Program-made: the position numbers and the translations under genes
Notes under the pieces: generated by a model
Seen by the model: only the letters and a program-made list of their open reading frames with translations
Database searches by the model: none
What the model was told of the DNA's origin: nothing
In this document: in pieces, positions 9,524-17,990 of the stretch
Position numbering within the stretch: position 1 is the first letter of the stretch
Layout of the letters: each line of letters starts with the position of its first letter
Assembly (NCBI RefSeq): GCF_014042355.1
Contig: NZ_JACEZU010000001.1
Span: forward strand, 620,001 to 684,000
Source of the DNA: Rugamonas apoptosis
GTDB taxonomy: Bacteria > Pseudomonadota > Gammaproteobacteria > Burkholderiales > Burkholderiaceae_D
Length of the DNA: 64,000 nt
Direction of reading: 5' to 3'

Positions 9524-10448
9524 ATCAGTAACCTTGCGCCGTGGCGGCGCACGCGTGGCGCTGGCCTTGCTGGCGCTGCTGGCCGGTTGCGCCGTGGCGC
9601 CGCCCGGCCCCCGGCTCGACCACAGCTACTCGGCCCGGGGCCAGAGCGACCGCGTCAAGTTCATCGTGCTGCACTACACGGCCGGCGACCTGCCACGTTC
9701 GCTCAAGACGCTGACCCAGGACGTGGTCAGCAGCCATTACCTGCTGACCGATGGCGAGCAGCCATTCTTCTATGCGCTGGTGGACGAATCGCGCCAGGCC
9801 AACCACGCGGGTGTGAGTAACTGGAAGACTTATACACAGCTGAACGTCAGTTCAATCGGTATCGAGATCGTCAACCCCGGCTTCCGCGAGACGCCGGATG
9901 GCCGGTTGTGGTATCCCTTCCCGCAAGCCCAGATCGACCAGTTGATCCCGCTGCTCAAGCAAATCATGGCGCGCCACAACATCCCGCCAGAGAATGTGCT
10001 GGGCCACAGCGACATCGCACCCCAGCGCAAGCAGGACCCCGGCCCGCTGTTCCCGTGGAAGCAACTGGCCGACGCCGGCCTGGTGCGCTGGCCCAGCCCC
10101 GTGCAGGTGGCCGCGCGCCAGCCTGTGTTCGCGGCGCAATTGCCCGATATCGGCTGGTTCCAGCAAAAACTGGCGCAACATGGCTATGCCGTGCCGCAGA
10201 CGGGTGAACTGGATGCGGCCACCCGCAACGTGCTGGAGGTGTTCCAGTCCAAATATCGGCAGACCCGTTTCGATGGCGAGCCGGATGCGGAAACGGCGGC
10301 CATCCTTGATGTGCTGACATCGCCGGCCCTCCCGGTGCCGACAGGGCCGCGCGTACCGCCAGTACCGCCAGTACCGCCAGTACCGCCATTGTCACCGGCG
10401 CAGCCAGTGTCGCCAGTGCCGCCGGCGGAGCCCGGCGAAGGCCACTGA
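9516..10448 (+). CDS. N-acetylmuramoyl-L-alanine amidase, AmiD-like outer-membrane lipoprotein
   Basis: 310 residues. The signal peptide has lipobox LLAGC (Cys about residue 25). The Amidase_2 zinc domain runs from KFIVLHYTAGDLPRSLKTL to GHSDIAPQRKQDPGPLFPW, supplying the zinc His residues and the catalytic Lys/Asp region. A peptidoglycan-binding helical domain follows (ELDAATRNVLEVFQSKY). This order matches E. coli AmiD. The C-terminus is an unusual Val-Pro-Pro repeat tail encoded by four exact 9-base units at 10353-10388. The ATG overlaps the kinase stop (ATGAATAA), so the genes are translationally coupled. Confidence 0.9.
   Translation: MNKSVTLRRGGARVALALLALLAGCAVAPPGPRLDHSYSARGQSDRVKFIVLHYTAGDLPRSLKTLTQDVVSSHYLLTDGEQPFFYALVDESRQANHAGVSNWKTYTQLNVSSIGIEIVNPGFRETPDGRLWYPFPQAQIDQLIPLLKQIMARHNIPPENVLGHSDIAPQRKQDPGPLFPWKQLADAGLVRWPSPVQVAARQPVFAAQLPDIGWFQQKLAQHGYAVPQTGELDAATRNVLEVFQSKYRQTRFDGEPDAETAAILDVLTSPALPVPTGPRVPPVPPVPPVPPLSPAQPVSPVPPAEPGEGH
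10353..10388 (+). repeat. Tandem 9-base repeat, four copies (Val-Pro-Pro tail)
   Basis: Four perfect head-to-tail copies of GTACCGCCA lie in frame in the amidase gene and encode VPP VPP VPP VPP. A repeat of this kind is prone to copy-number change, which would lengthen or shorten the proline-rich tail. Confidence 0.9.
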
Positions 10449-10542
10449 CGGGCAGCTTTTGCGCCAGCCCCATGCGGCGCGCGGGCCATCGTGCTACGCT
10501 GGTGCTGTGATTAGTCGCGGCAGCTGAACAAGGATGGTTCTC

Positions 10543-10605
10543 ATGCGTTTGCGCCACATCGACCTTTGCCCCACCACCCTGCGCGCGGCGCGGAGGCCGG
10601 CATGA
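10543..10605 (+). CDS. Possible 20-residue leader ORF coupled to the dipeptidase gene
   Basis: ATG at 10543 behind AAGGA opens the frame MRLRHIDLCPTTLRAARRPA. It stops at TGA 10603-10605, overlapping the dipeptidase ATG (ATGA). The arrangement would allow translational coupling. There is no similarity evidence, and the frame may be chance in GC-rich DNA. Confidence 0.25.
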   Translation: MRLRHIDLCPTTLRAARRPA

Positions 10606-11213
10606 CGCCCGGCCTGCGCTGCGAAGCGATCGCCAGCGATGGCGCGTTCCGGCCCCTCAATAGCGTGGCCGGCATCGCCATCGACCTGCGCTATGCCACG
10701 GCCGATAACTTCGTCGGCCGCGACCTGTATTCACCGCTGGACTGCGCCTGGCTGCACGAGGAGGCCGCCATCGCGCTGGAACAGGCGGTCGCCTGGCTGG
10801 CCCTGCGCTGGCCCGGCTACCGGCTGCTGGTGCTGGACGCGCTGCGCCCGCAACGGGTGCAGGAACAACTGTGGCTGGCGCTGCAAGGCACGGATTTGCT
10901 GGGCTATATCGCGGAACCGGCGCGCGGTTCCATCCATTCCTTCGGCATGGCGGTCGACCTGACCATCCTCGATGAGCAGGGGGAGGAACTGGACATGGGC
11001 ACCGCCTTCGACGATTTAAGTGAGCGTTCCCACCCCGCGCTGGAGCCGCAACTACTGGCCAGCGGCGCCCTCAACGCCACCCAGGCCGGCAACCGCCAAC
11101 TGCTGCGCGACGCCATGGGACAGGCGGGCTGGATCGGCATCAACACGGAATGGTGGCATTTCGATTGCGGCGACCGTGATCGGGTACGGCGCAGCTTTAT
11201 CCGCGTGCTGTAA
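10602..11213 (+). CDS. ddpX: D-alanyl-D-alanine dipeptidase, VanX/DdpX family (peptidase M15D)
   Basis: 203-residue zinc dipeptidase. The zinc ligands and catalytic base are in place: SIHSFGMAVDLTI (His112, Asp119) and EWWHFD (Glu183, His186). The substrate Arg lies in DALRPQRVQEQL. It hydrolyses free D-Ala-D-Ala, here presumably from wall turnover, to D-alanine. The ATG at 10602 is chosen because GGAGG lies at 10592-10596. It is the last gene of the recycling run and converges on PBP4. No vanH or vanA partner is present, so a vancomycin-resistance role is unlikely. Confidence 0.92.
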   Translation: MTPGLRCEAIASDGAFRPLNSVAGIAIDLRYATADNFVGRDLYSPLDCAWLHEEAAIALEQAVAWLALRWPGYRLLVLDALRPQRVQEQLWLALQGTDLLGYIAEPARGSIHSFGMAVDLTILDEQGEELDMGTAFDDLSERSHPALEPQLLASGALNATQAGNRQLLRDAMGQAGWIGINTEWWHFDCGDRDRVRRSFIRVL

Positions 11214-11262
11214 GAAGCGGCGAGAAACGATATAAACAGTATGGTTCAATAGTGCTGGCGGC

Positions 11263-12747
11263 TCACCGGGTGGGCGCAACCGCCTGCGGGCCGCGCGCCA
11301 CCCAGTCCACCAGCGCATCGAGCGCGGCGCGGCCGGCGCCGTTGGCCACGTGTTCGTCGTTGATGAAAGCCACGACCACGCAGGGCTGGCCGCTGGCGTC
11401 GGGCACATAACCGGCAATCGCCACCACCGCGTGCAGGCTGCCCGTTTTCAGGCGCGCGTGCAGGGCGGCGGGGCTGTCCTTGAGGCGCTTGCGCATGGTG
11501 CCGTCCAGCCCCGCGATCGGCAGGCTGGAGACGAATTCGGGCATCCACAGGCTGCGCTGGCCCGCCTGCAACACGGCCGCCAACTGGGCCGGCGTGACCC
11601 GCTCCGTGCGCGACAGGCCGGAACCGTTTTCCAGCACCAGGCCATCGGTGGCGATGCCGTGCGCCGTCAGCCAGGCGCGGATACGCTGGTCGGCGCGGGT
11701 GGCCGTGCTGTCGGCCGCTGGCGGCAGCGGGTGGCTGCCCAGCGCGCTGTCAGCCTCCAGGCTGCCCAGGCTGAGGAAGATGGTGCGGGCCAGCGTGTTA
11801 TCAGATTGCTTGTTGATGTCGCGCAGCAGCTCGGGCAGCGGGCGTGACACGTGTTCGGCCAGCAGGCGCGCCGTGGCCGGCGTGGCGCCGGCCGCTTCCG
11901 CCTCGCGCACGTCGCCATTGAGCACACCGCCCAGGCGCTTCCAGGTGGTGCGCAGCAAGCGTTCCAGGTAGTCGTGCCGGTCCAATACGTTGATGCTGGT
12001 GGCCGCGCTGCAATCGCGCGGGAAAGTGCCGCGCAACAGTACGTTGATCTTGCCGTCCGTACGCATGGCCTGGGGCGGCTTCCAGCCCGTTTCCCACTGC
12101 GCGCATGGCGTGTCCACCAGTTTCAAATCCGTCTTCAGGCCCACCTTGTCCATGGCCGGCATCATCACGGCCGACAACTGGCCGCCCGTGGTGCGCAGTT
12201 CCAGCCGCAGCAGGTTGGTGTTGAGCAGCAGCGCGTCCGGCACCACGTTGTAGTAGGCGTAGGGATATTCATCGAACGGCGGCGCCTGCGGGTCCGGCTG
12301 GGCCGGTTGGAACAACTGGCGGTCCAGCACGATGTCGCCCTGGATGCGCCACACGCCCTGGTTGCGCAAGGCTTGCAGCATGCGGGTCAGCGCATCCTCG
12401 TTGAAATCGGCGTCGGCGCCGCCGCGCAAATACAGGTCGCCGCGCAGCACGCCGCGCACCAGTTCCGCACTCGTACGCAATTCCGTACGTCCCCGGAACA
12501 CGGGACCCAGCTGTTCCAGCGCCACCATGGTGGTCAGCACTTTCATGGTGGACGCGGGTTGCATGCTGCGTTCGGCCCCGTGGCTCAGCAACGGCACGCC
12601 ATCGCGCAGCACCACGGCGCCCATCGCCTCCTGCGGGATGCGGGCCGCTTGCAGCAGTTGGGCCACCGGTTCCGGCAGTTGGGCGTGGGCGCTCGCGCAC
12701 AGGGTGGCGAGCAGGGTGGGCAGCAGATAGCGGTGCAGCTTGGACAT
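11263..12747 (-). CDS. dacB: D-alanyl-D-alanine carboxypeptidase/endopeptidase PBP4
   Basis: 494-residue periplasmic class C low-molecular-mass penicillin-binding protein that trims or cleaves peptide cross-links. A signal peptide ends near ASAHA-QLPEP. All three active-site motifs are present: Ser66-Thr-Met-Lys69 (ASTMK), SDN in the segment NKQSDNTLAR, and KTG in LKTGSLHAVV. The length and the large insert between the first two motifs are typical of PBP4/DacB. It converges with ddpX and lies 2 bases downstream of the SpmAB-like gene on the same strand. Confidence 0.95.
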   Translation of the reverse strand: MSKLHRYLLPTLLATLCASAHAQLPEPVAQLLQAARIPQEAMGAVVLRDGVPLLSHGAERSMQPASTMKVLTTMVALEQLGPVFRGRTELRTSAELVRGVLRGDLYLRGGADADFNEDALTRMLQALRNQGVWRIQGDIVLDRQLFQPAQPDPQAPPFDEYPYAYYNVVPDALLLNTNLLRLELRTTGGQLSAVMMPAMDKVGLKTDLKLVDTPCAQWETGWKPPQAMRTDGKINVLLRGTFPRDCSAATSINVLDRHDYLERLLRTTWKRLGGVLNGDVREAEAAGATPATARLLAEHVSRPLPELLRDINKQSDNTLARTIFLSLGSLEADSALGSHPLPPAADSTATRADQRIRAWLTAHGIATDGLVLENGSGLSRTERVTPAQLAAVLQAGQRSLWMPEFVSSLPIAGLDGTMRKRLKDSPAALHARLKTGSLHAVVAIAGYVPDASGQPCVVVAFINDEHVANGAGRAALDALVDWVARGPQAVAPTR

Positions 12748-12749
12748 GG

Positions 12750-13988
12750 TCAGTGGAAGAATGCGTAGGACACGAGGACGGCGGCCACCACCCCGGCGAA
12801 ATCGGCGATGAGGCCGCAGGAAATGGCGTAGCGGGTCTTGCGGATGCCCACCGAGCCGAAGTACAGGGCCACGATGTAGAAGGTGGTGTCGGCCGAGCCC
12901 TGGAACACGCAGGTGAGGCGGCCGATGAAGGAATCGGGGCCGTAGGTCTTCATGGCGTCGATCATCAGGGCCTTGGAGGCGCTGCTGCTCAATGGTTTCA
13001 TGAGCGCCGTCGGCAGCGAAGGCACGAAGTCGGCGTTCCAGCCCAGCTGGGTCACCAGCCAGTCCATGCCGCTGATCACGAAGCCCAGCACGCCGGCGTT
13101 GCGGATCACGCTGATCGCCACCAGCATGCCCACCAGGTAGGGAATGATGGTGATGGAAGTCTGGATGCCGCCCTTGGCGCCTTCGATGAAGGCTTCATAC
13201 ACGTTCACCTTCTTCCACAGCGCGGCGATGATGAAGGCGGCGATCACGATCATCAGCACCAGGTTGCTCACCACCTTGGACACCTGCTCGATCTCGCTCC
13301 GCGCCAGGTACTGGGTGAAGTACCACACGGTGGCACCGATGAAGGCCGTGATCCCGCCCAGCCAGCCCACCACCACACCGTTGAACAGGTTGATGCGCTG
13401 GCGTATCGCCACGCCGATGATGCCGGCCATGGTGGCCACATAGGTGGCGATCATGCAGGGAATGAAGATGTCGGATGGATCGTGCGCGCCGAGGATCGCG
13501 CGCTGGGCCATGATGGCCACCGGGATCAAGGTCAGGCCGGAGGTGTGCAGCACAAGGAACATGATCTGCGCGTTGCTTGGCTCATCCTTGTTGGGATTGA
13601 GCGTTTGCAGGCTTTCCATGGCCTTCAGTCCGAACGGGGTGGCCGCGTTGTCCAGGCCCAGCAGGTTGGCCGAGAAGTTCATCACCATGTGGCCGGTGGC
13701 CGGGTGGTTCTTCGGCACTTCCGGGAAGATGCGCGAGAAGAATGGCGAGATCACGCGCGCCAGCAGGTTCACCATGCCGGCCTTTTCGCCGATGTTCATG
13801 ATGCCCAGCCATAGCGTCATCACGCCGGCCAGCGGCAGGGCGATATCCATCACGCCCAGGCGGGCCGAATCGAAGGTGCCCTCGATGATGCGCTTGAAGA
13901 TCTCCGTATCGCCCAGCACCAGCCACTGCGCCAGCGCCGCGGCGAAACCCACCAGGAAGAAGCCAGACCAGATGTAATTGAGCGACAT
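12750..13988 (-). CDS. Nucleoside-recognition (Gate) membrane protein, SpmA-SpmB fusion
   Basis: 412-residue polytopic inner-membrane protein. The N-terminal half resembles spore maturation protein A (MNFSANLLGLDNAATPFGLK). The C-terminal half resembles SpmB (MLVAISVIRNAGVLGF and CVFQGSADTTFYIVALYFGSVG). Such fusions are common in non-sporulating proteobacteria, where the transported substrate is unknown. It lies 2 bases upstream of dacB, suggesting co-transcription and a link to wall metabolism, though that is inference. It is divergent from the solute-binding protein gene. Confidence 0.88.
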   Translation of the reverse strand: MSLNYIWSGFFLVGFAAALAQWLVLGDTEIFKRIIEGTFDSARLGVMDIALPLAGVMTLWLGIMNIGEKAGMVNLLARVISPFFSRIFPEVPKNHPATGHMVMNFSANLLGLDNAATPFGLKAMESLQTLNPNKDEPSNAQIMFLVLHTSGLTLIPVAIMAQRAILGAHDPSDIFIPCMIATYVATMAGIIGVAIRQRINLFNGVVVGWLGGITAFIGATVWYFTQYLARSEIEQVSKVVSNLVLMIVIAAFIIAALWKKVNVYEAFIEGAKGGIQTSITIIPYLVGMLVAISVIRNAGVLGFVISGMDWLVTQLGWNADFVPSLPTALMKPLSSSASKALMIDAMKTYGPDSFIGRLTCVFQGSADTTFYIVALYFGSVGIRKTRYAISCGLIADFAGVVAAVLVSYAFFH

Positions 13989-14079
13989 AAAGCGGGTTAT
14001 TCCTCGGACTAGATGGGATAGGCAATATTGCAGGCAGAGTATAGAGTATGCTGGCCGCGCATTCTCAACTGGATATCAC

Positions 14080-15894
14080 ATGAAGCGTTACTGGAAACCG
14101 ATGCTGGGCGCCGCGCTGCTGGCGCTGGCGGCCGCGAGCGGCGCAGTATCCGCCGGCCCGGCCGCCATGAGCGGCGCTGTCACCGCCGGCTTGGCCGCCA
14201 CGCCCCACGTGCTGCACGCTTTCCTGAGCACGGGCGAAACGGGGCTGGATCCGGCTGTCGCCTCCGACCTGGCCAGCCTGAGCCTGCTGGAAAACCTGTT
14301 CGACCCGCTGCTGCGCTACGACTACCTGGCCCGTCCCGTGCGGTTGCAGCCGAACACGGTCAGCAGCATGCCCACCATCGATGAAAACGGCCTGCGCTAC
14401 ACCTTCCACCTCAAGCCCGGCATGGTGTTCTCGCCCGACCCCGCCTTCCACGGCACGCGGCGCGAAGTGACGGCGCAGGACTATGTGTACAGCCTGATGC
14501 GCCTGTACGACCCGGCCCTGAAATCACCGTGGCTGTTCCTGCTGGAAGGCAAACTGGAAGGCGACAGCGCGCTCAAGGGAGAAGGCTTCCGCTACGATCG
14601 GACCATCGCCGGCCTGCGCGCGCTCGACAAATACACGCTGCAACTGCGCCTGACGGCGCCCGACCCCAACTTTTTGTTCTATCTGGCCATCCCCGCCACC
14701 GGCGTGGTGGCGCGCGAAGTGGCGGACGCCTACGGCAGCCAGTTCGGCAACCACCCGGTGGGTACCGGTCCGTTCGTGATGGGTGAATGGAAGCACAGCG
14801 ACAAGATCACGCTGCTGGCCAATCCCGACTTCCGCCCCACCGTATTCCATGCCGGACCGGACGTGGCGCCTGCCGACCGCGCGCTGGCCGCGTCGCTGGA
14901 AGGCAAGCGCCTGCCGCTGGTGCAACGGGTGGAAGTGAAGATCATGGAGGAATACCAGTCGCGCATGCTGGGCTTCCTGAACGGCGAATTCGACTATCTG
15001 GAGCAGGTACCCGAATCGATGAAGGACATGGTGCTGACGGCCGACGCCACGCCCACCCTCAAGCCCGAGCTGGCGCGCAAGGGGATCGCGCTCACGCCCT
15101 TCCCCGTGCTGCAGACCTACTACATGTGGATGAACATGGACGACCCGCTGATCGGCGGCTACAGCAAGGACAAGGTGGCGCTGCGGCGCGCCATCGCGCT
15201 CGGCTACAACGGCGCGGAAGACATCGCGTTGTTGAAAAAAGGACTGGCCCTGCCCGCGCAAACGCCGCTGCCGCCCAACGTGCGCGGCTACGACCCGACT
15301 TTCCGCAGCCCGACCACCTACGACCCCGCACTGGCGCGCGCGCTGCTGGATCGCTACGGCTACCGGCTGGGCGCGGACGGCTACCGCCGCCAGCCCAACG
15401 GCCAGCCGCTCACGCTCATCATGCACACGGAACCGAGCACGGTGGGCCGGCTGCGCGACGAGTTGTGGCGCAAGAACCTGAACGCCATCGGGCTGCGGGT
15501 GGAATTCAAGAGCGACAAGAAGACGGAAGTGATCAAAGCCTCGCGCCTGGGCAAGGTGATGATGTTTGAAACCAACTGGATCGCCGACTTCCCCGACGGC
15601 GACAATTTTTATCAGCTGCTGTACGGCCCCAACAGCGGCCGCGCCAACTACGCCCGCTTCAACCTGCCCGCCTTCAACGAGCGCTACGAGCGCGCCAGCA
15701 AACTGGGCGACTCACCCGAGCGCACCAGGCTGTTCAACGAGATGGCCCAGTTGCTGCATGCCTACGCGCCGTGGGTGCTGTTGACACACCCCATCTCGGC
15801 CGACCTGCGGCAACCGTGGCTCCGGCACTACCAGCGCCATCCCGTCGAGCTGACGACGTGGCGCTATGTGGACGTGGAACCCCGCACGCGTTAA
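14080..15894 (+). CDS. ABC transporter substrate-binding protein, family 5 (peptide/nickel type)
   Basis: 604-residue periplasmic binding protein. The start at 14080 gives a signal peptide (MKRYWKPMLGAALLALAAAS). The mature chain has the family-5 features SLLENLFDPLLRYD, NHPVGTGPFVMGEWKHSDKI and NFYQLLYGPNSGRANYARF. The related large SBPs bind oligopeptides or other bulky ligands. No permease or ATPase gene adjoins it, so its partner transporter is elsewhere or it works as an orphan. A strong bidirectional hairpin follows the stop. Confidence 0.9.
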   Translation: MKRYWKPMLGAALLALAAASGAVSAGPAAMSGAVTAGLAATPHVLHAFLSTGETGLDPAVASDLASLSLLENLFDPLLRYDYLARPVRLQPNTVSSMPTIDENGLRYTFHLKPGMVFSPDPAFHGTRREVTAQDYVYSLMRLYDPALKSPWLFLLEGKLEGDSALKGEGFRYDRTIAGLRALDKYTLQLRLTAPDPNFLFYLAIPATGVVAREVADAYGSQFGNHPVGTGPFVMGEWKHSDKITLLANPDFRPTVFHAGPDVAPADRALAASLEGKRLPLVQRVEVKIMEEYQSRMLGFLNGEFDYLEQVPESMKDMVLTADATPTLKPELARKGIALTPFPVLQTYYMWMNMDDPLIGGYSKDKVALRRAIALGYNGAEDIALLKKGLALPAQTPLPPNVRGYDPTFRSPTTYDPALARALLDRYGYRLGADGYRRQPNGQPLTLIMHTEPSTVGRLRDELWRKNLNAIGLRVEFKSDKKTEVIKASRLGKVMMFETNWIADFPDGDNFYQLLYGPNSGRANYARFNLPAFNERYERASKLGDSPERTRLFNEMAQLLHAYAPWVLLTHPISADLRQPWLRHYQRHPVELTTWRYVDVEPRTR

Positions 15895-15900
15895 AAAAAA

Positions 15901-15947
15901 TTGGGACGTAACCCAATTCTCGCCGTGAGAATTGTGTTACGTCCCAA
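15901..15947. terminator. Bidirectional hairpin terminator between convergent genes
   Basis: Perfect 12-base outer stem TTGGGACGTAAC / GTTACGTCCCAA, with an inner 7-base stem AATTCTC / GAGAATT. A run of eight A immediately left of the hairpin gives a U-run for transcripts on the minus strand. The right side (AAATT) is weaker. It lies between the solute-binding protein gene (+) and the acyl-CoA dehydrogenase gene (-), so it most strongly ends the minus-strand transcript. Confidence 0.85.
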
Positions 15948-15960
15948 ATTGACGAGCGTC

Positions 15961-17088
15961 TTAGAGCGCGCGGGCGATCAGCAGTTTCTGGATGTCGCTC
16001 GTGCCTTCGTAGATCTGGCACACGCGCACATCGCGGTAGATGCGTTCAACCGGGAAGTCGGACACATAACCATAGCCGCCATGCACCTGGATCGCGTCCG
16101 AACACACGCGCTCGGCCATCTCGGAGGCGAACAGCTTGGCCATCGCCGCTTCTTTCAGGCAGGGCTGGCTGGCGTCCTTCATCGAGGCCGCGTGGCGGAT
16201 CAACTGGCGCGCCGCTTCGATCTGGGTCGCCATGTCGGCCAGGCGGAACTGCACGGCCTGGTGGTTGAAGATGGGCTGGCCGAAGCTTTCGCGGTCCTTG
16301 GCGTACGTGAGCGCGGCCTCATACGCGGCGCGCGCCATGCCGACCGACTGCGAGGCGATGCCGATGCGGCCGCCTTCCAGTCCGGACAGGGCGATCTTGT
16401 AACCCTGGCCTTCCTCGCCGATCAGGTTCTCGGCCGGGATGCGGCAGTTCTCGAACAGGATCTGGGCCGTGTCCGACGAGTGCTGGCCCATCTTCTGCTC
16501 CAGCCCGGCCACGATGTAACCTGGCGTCGAAGTCGGCACCCAGAACGCGCTGATGCCTTTCTTGCCGGCCGCCTTGTCCGTCACGGCCATGACGATGGCC
16601 ACGTCCGCATACTTGCCGCTGGTAATGAATTGCTTGACGCCGTTCAGCACGTAGCTGTCGCCGTCGCGGGTGGCCGTGGTGCGCAGGGCGGCCGCGTCGC
16701 TGCCCGTGTGCGGTTCCGTCAGGCAGAACGCGCCCAGCATGTCGCCCTGGGCCAATGGCCGCAGCCACTGTTCCTTCTGGCGCTCGTTGGCATACATCAT
16801 GGCGATGCTGCACACGGGGCAGTTGTTGACGGAGATGATGGTGGAGGTGCCGCCGTCACCGGCCGCGATCTCTTCCAGCACCAGCGCCAGCGACACGTAG
16901 TCGAGGCCTGCGCCGCCCAGTGCTTCCGGCACGGCCACGCCGAACGCGCCCAGCGCGGCCAGTTCCTTCAGTTCCTGTTTGGGGAAGTAATGTTCCTTGT
17001 CCCAGCGCGCAGCGTTGGGCGCCAGGCGCTCCTGGGAAAACGCGCGCAGGGCGTCGCGGATCATATTGTGTTCGTCGCTCAGTATCAT
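15961..17088 (-). CDS. Acyl-CoA dehydrogenase (short/branched-chain type)
   Basis: 375-residue FAD enzyme introducing the alpha,beta double bond in an acyl-CoA. The signature LTEPHTGSDAAALRTTA and the C-terminal QIYEGTSDIQKLLIARAL are present; Glu361 of YEGT is the usual catalytic base. This is the standard position, unlike the isovaleryl-CoA dehydrogenase at 21081. The start at 17088 (MILSDEHNMIRDAL) is chosen from family length; there is no strong ribosome site. It lies downstream of the SDR gene. The substrate is probably a short or 2-methyl-branched acyl-CoA. Confidence 0.9.
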   Translation of the reverse strand: MILSDEHNMIRDALRAFSQERLAPNAARWDKEHYFPKQELKELAALGAFGVAVPEALGGAGLDYVSLALVLEEIAAGDGGTSTIISVNNCPVCSIAMMYANERQKEQWLRPLAQGDMLGAFCLTEPHTGSDAAALRTTATRDGDSYVLNGVKQFITSGKYADVAIVMAVTDKAAGKKGISAFWVPTSTPGYIVAGLEQKMGQHSSDTAQILFENCRIPAENLIGEEGQGYKIALSGLEGGRIGIASQSVGMARAAYEAALTYAKDRESFGQPIFNHQAVQFRLADMATQIEAARQLIRHAASMKDASQPCLKEAAMAKLFASEMAERVCSDAIQVHGGYGYVSDFPVERIYRDVRVCQIYEGTSDIQKLLIARAL

Positions 17089-17179
17089 GATGTCTCGTGT
17101 TCGTTGTTGAAAAAGGAACGTACCGCCGGCGGCAGCCAGGGGGCTGACCCCGGTTACGTGCCGGCGAGCGCTCAGACGC

Positions 17180-17848
17180 TTACCAGCCGATAGGCGTGCC
17201 GTCGTAATTGCGATAGACCGCGTGTTCCGCATGCGGCAATCCGGCCAGCGTGCGGCGCAGGCCGGCTGCGCTGGTCGCCACGTCCAGGTCGGCTTCGCTG
17301 CCGCCCATGTCGGTGCGCACCCAGCCCGGATGCAGGGCCACGCAGGTGGCGCCCTTGGCGCCGTACTGCAGCGCGGTGTCGATCAGCACGGAATTGAGGG
17401 CCGCCTTGCTGGCCCGGTATAACGTGCCGCTGGCGTTGTCGCGCTCGGATAAGGAACCCATGTGTGACGACATCACGCCCAGCTTGCCGCGCGCCGCGCA
17501 CACCAGCGGCGCCACGATGGGCAGCAAGCGCATGGCGGCCAGCACGTTGGTGTGCATCACGCTGTCGAAATCCGATTGCAGCGGGAAGCCATCGTGGCGC
17601 GGGCCGTACACGCCCGCGTTGAGGATGGCCACTTCCAGCTGTTCGCCATCGAGCCGCCAGCCGAGCGCGGCGCACGCTTCCACGTTGTTCACGTCCAGCG
17701 TGTGGGTTTCGGCGCCCAGGTCGGCCAGCAATTGGCAATCCTGTGGCTGGCGCGCGGTGGCGATCACGCGCCAGCCGTCGGCCAGGTATTGGCGCGCCAG
17801 TTCGTGGCCGATGCCGCGCGAGGCGCCGATGATGAGTGCGGTTGGCAT
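17180..17848 (-). CDS. SDR-family oxidoreductase
   Basis: 222-residue Rossmann-fold dehydrogenase. The N-terminal nucleotide motif GASRGIGHELARQYL, the NAG motif (AILNAGVYGP) and the catalytic YxxxK (LYRASKAALNS) with an upstream Ser (VMSSHMG) are intact. The closest recalled relatives are small C-factor-like or sniffer-like SDRs. It lies between thiolase and acyl-CoA dehydrogenase genes on the same strand. A role with hydroxyacyl-CoA is possible but not shown. Confidence 0.88.
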   Translation of the reverse strand: MPTALIIGASRGIGHELARQYLADGWRVIATARQPQDCQLLADLGAETHTLDVNNVEACAALGWRLDGEQLEVAILNAGVYGPRHDGFPLQSDFDSVMHTNVLAAMRLLPIVAPLVCAARGKLGVMSSHMGSLSERDNASGTLYRASKAALNSVLIDTALQYGAKGATCVALHPGWVRTDMGGSEADLDVATSAAGLRRTLAGLPHAEHAVYRNYDGTPIGW

Positions 17849-17878
17849 GGGAGTCCTTTATCTGCGGCGTTACTTGCT

Positions 17879-17902
17879 GCGGTATGTGCCGCGGTATGTG
17901 CC
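17879..17902. repeat. Tandem 12-base repeat, two copies
   Basis: Two adjacent perfect copies of GCGGTATGTGCC lie just upstream of the SDR start (minus strand). A partial third copy (GCCGTATT) follows. No function is evident. Confidence 0.7.
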
Positions 17903-17990
17903 GTATTCCGTGTTGCGGCTCAAGGGTGACGCGGCGCCCGGCCCGGCCCCGTGCATGGGGTGGGACGGGGCCGCGTCTGACAGGTGGCGC

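Noticed and set aside
10602..11213. Vancomycin resistance role for the VanX-type gene
   Set aside because: No vanH, vanA or vanRS nearby; the context is wall recycling in a Gram-negative bacterium.
17945..17972. Stem GGCCCCGT / ACGGGGCC downstream of thiolase
   Set aside because: Could end the thiolase transcript but lacks a U-run; GC-rich DNA forms such stems often, so it is not called a terminator.
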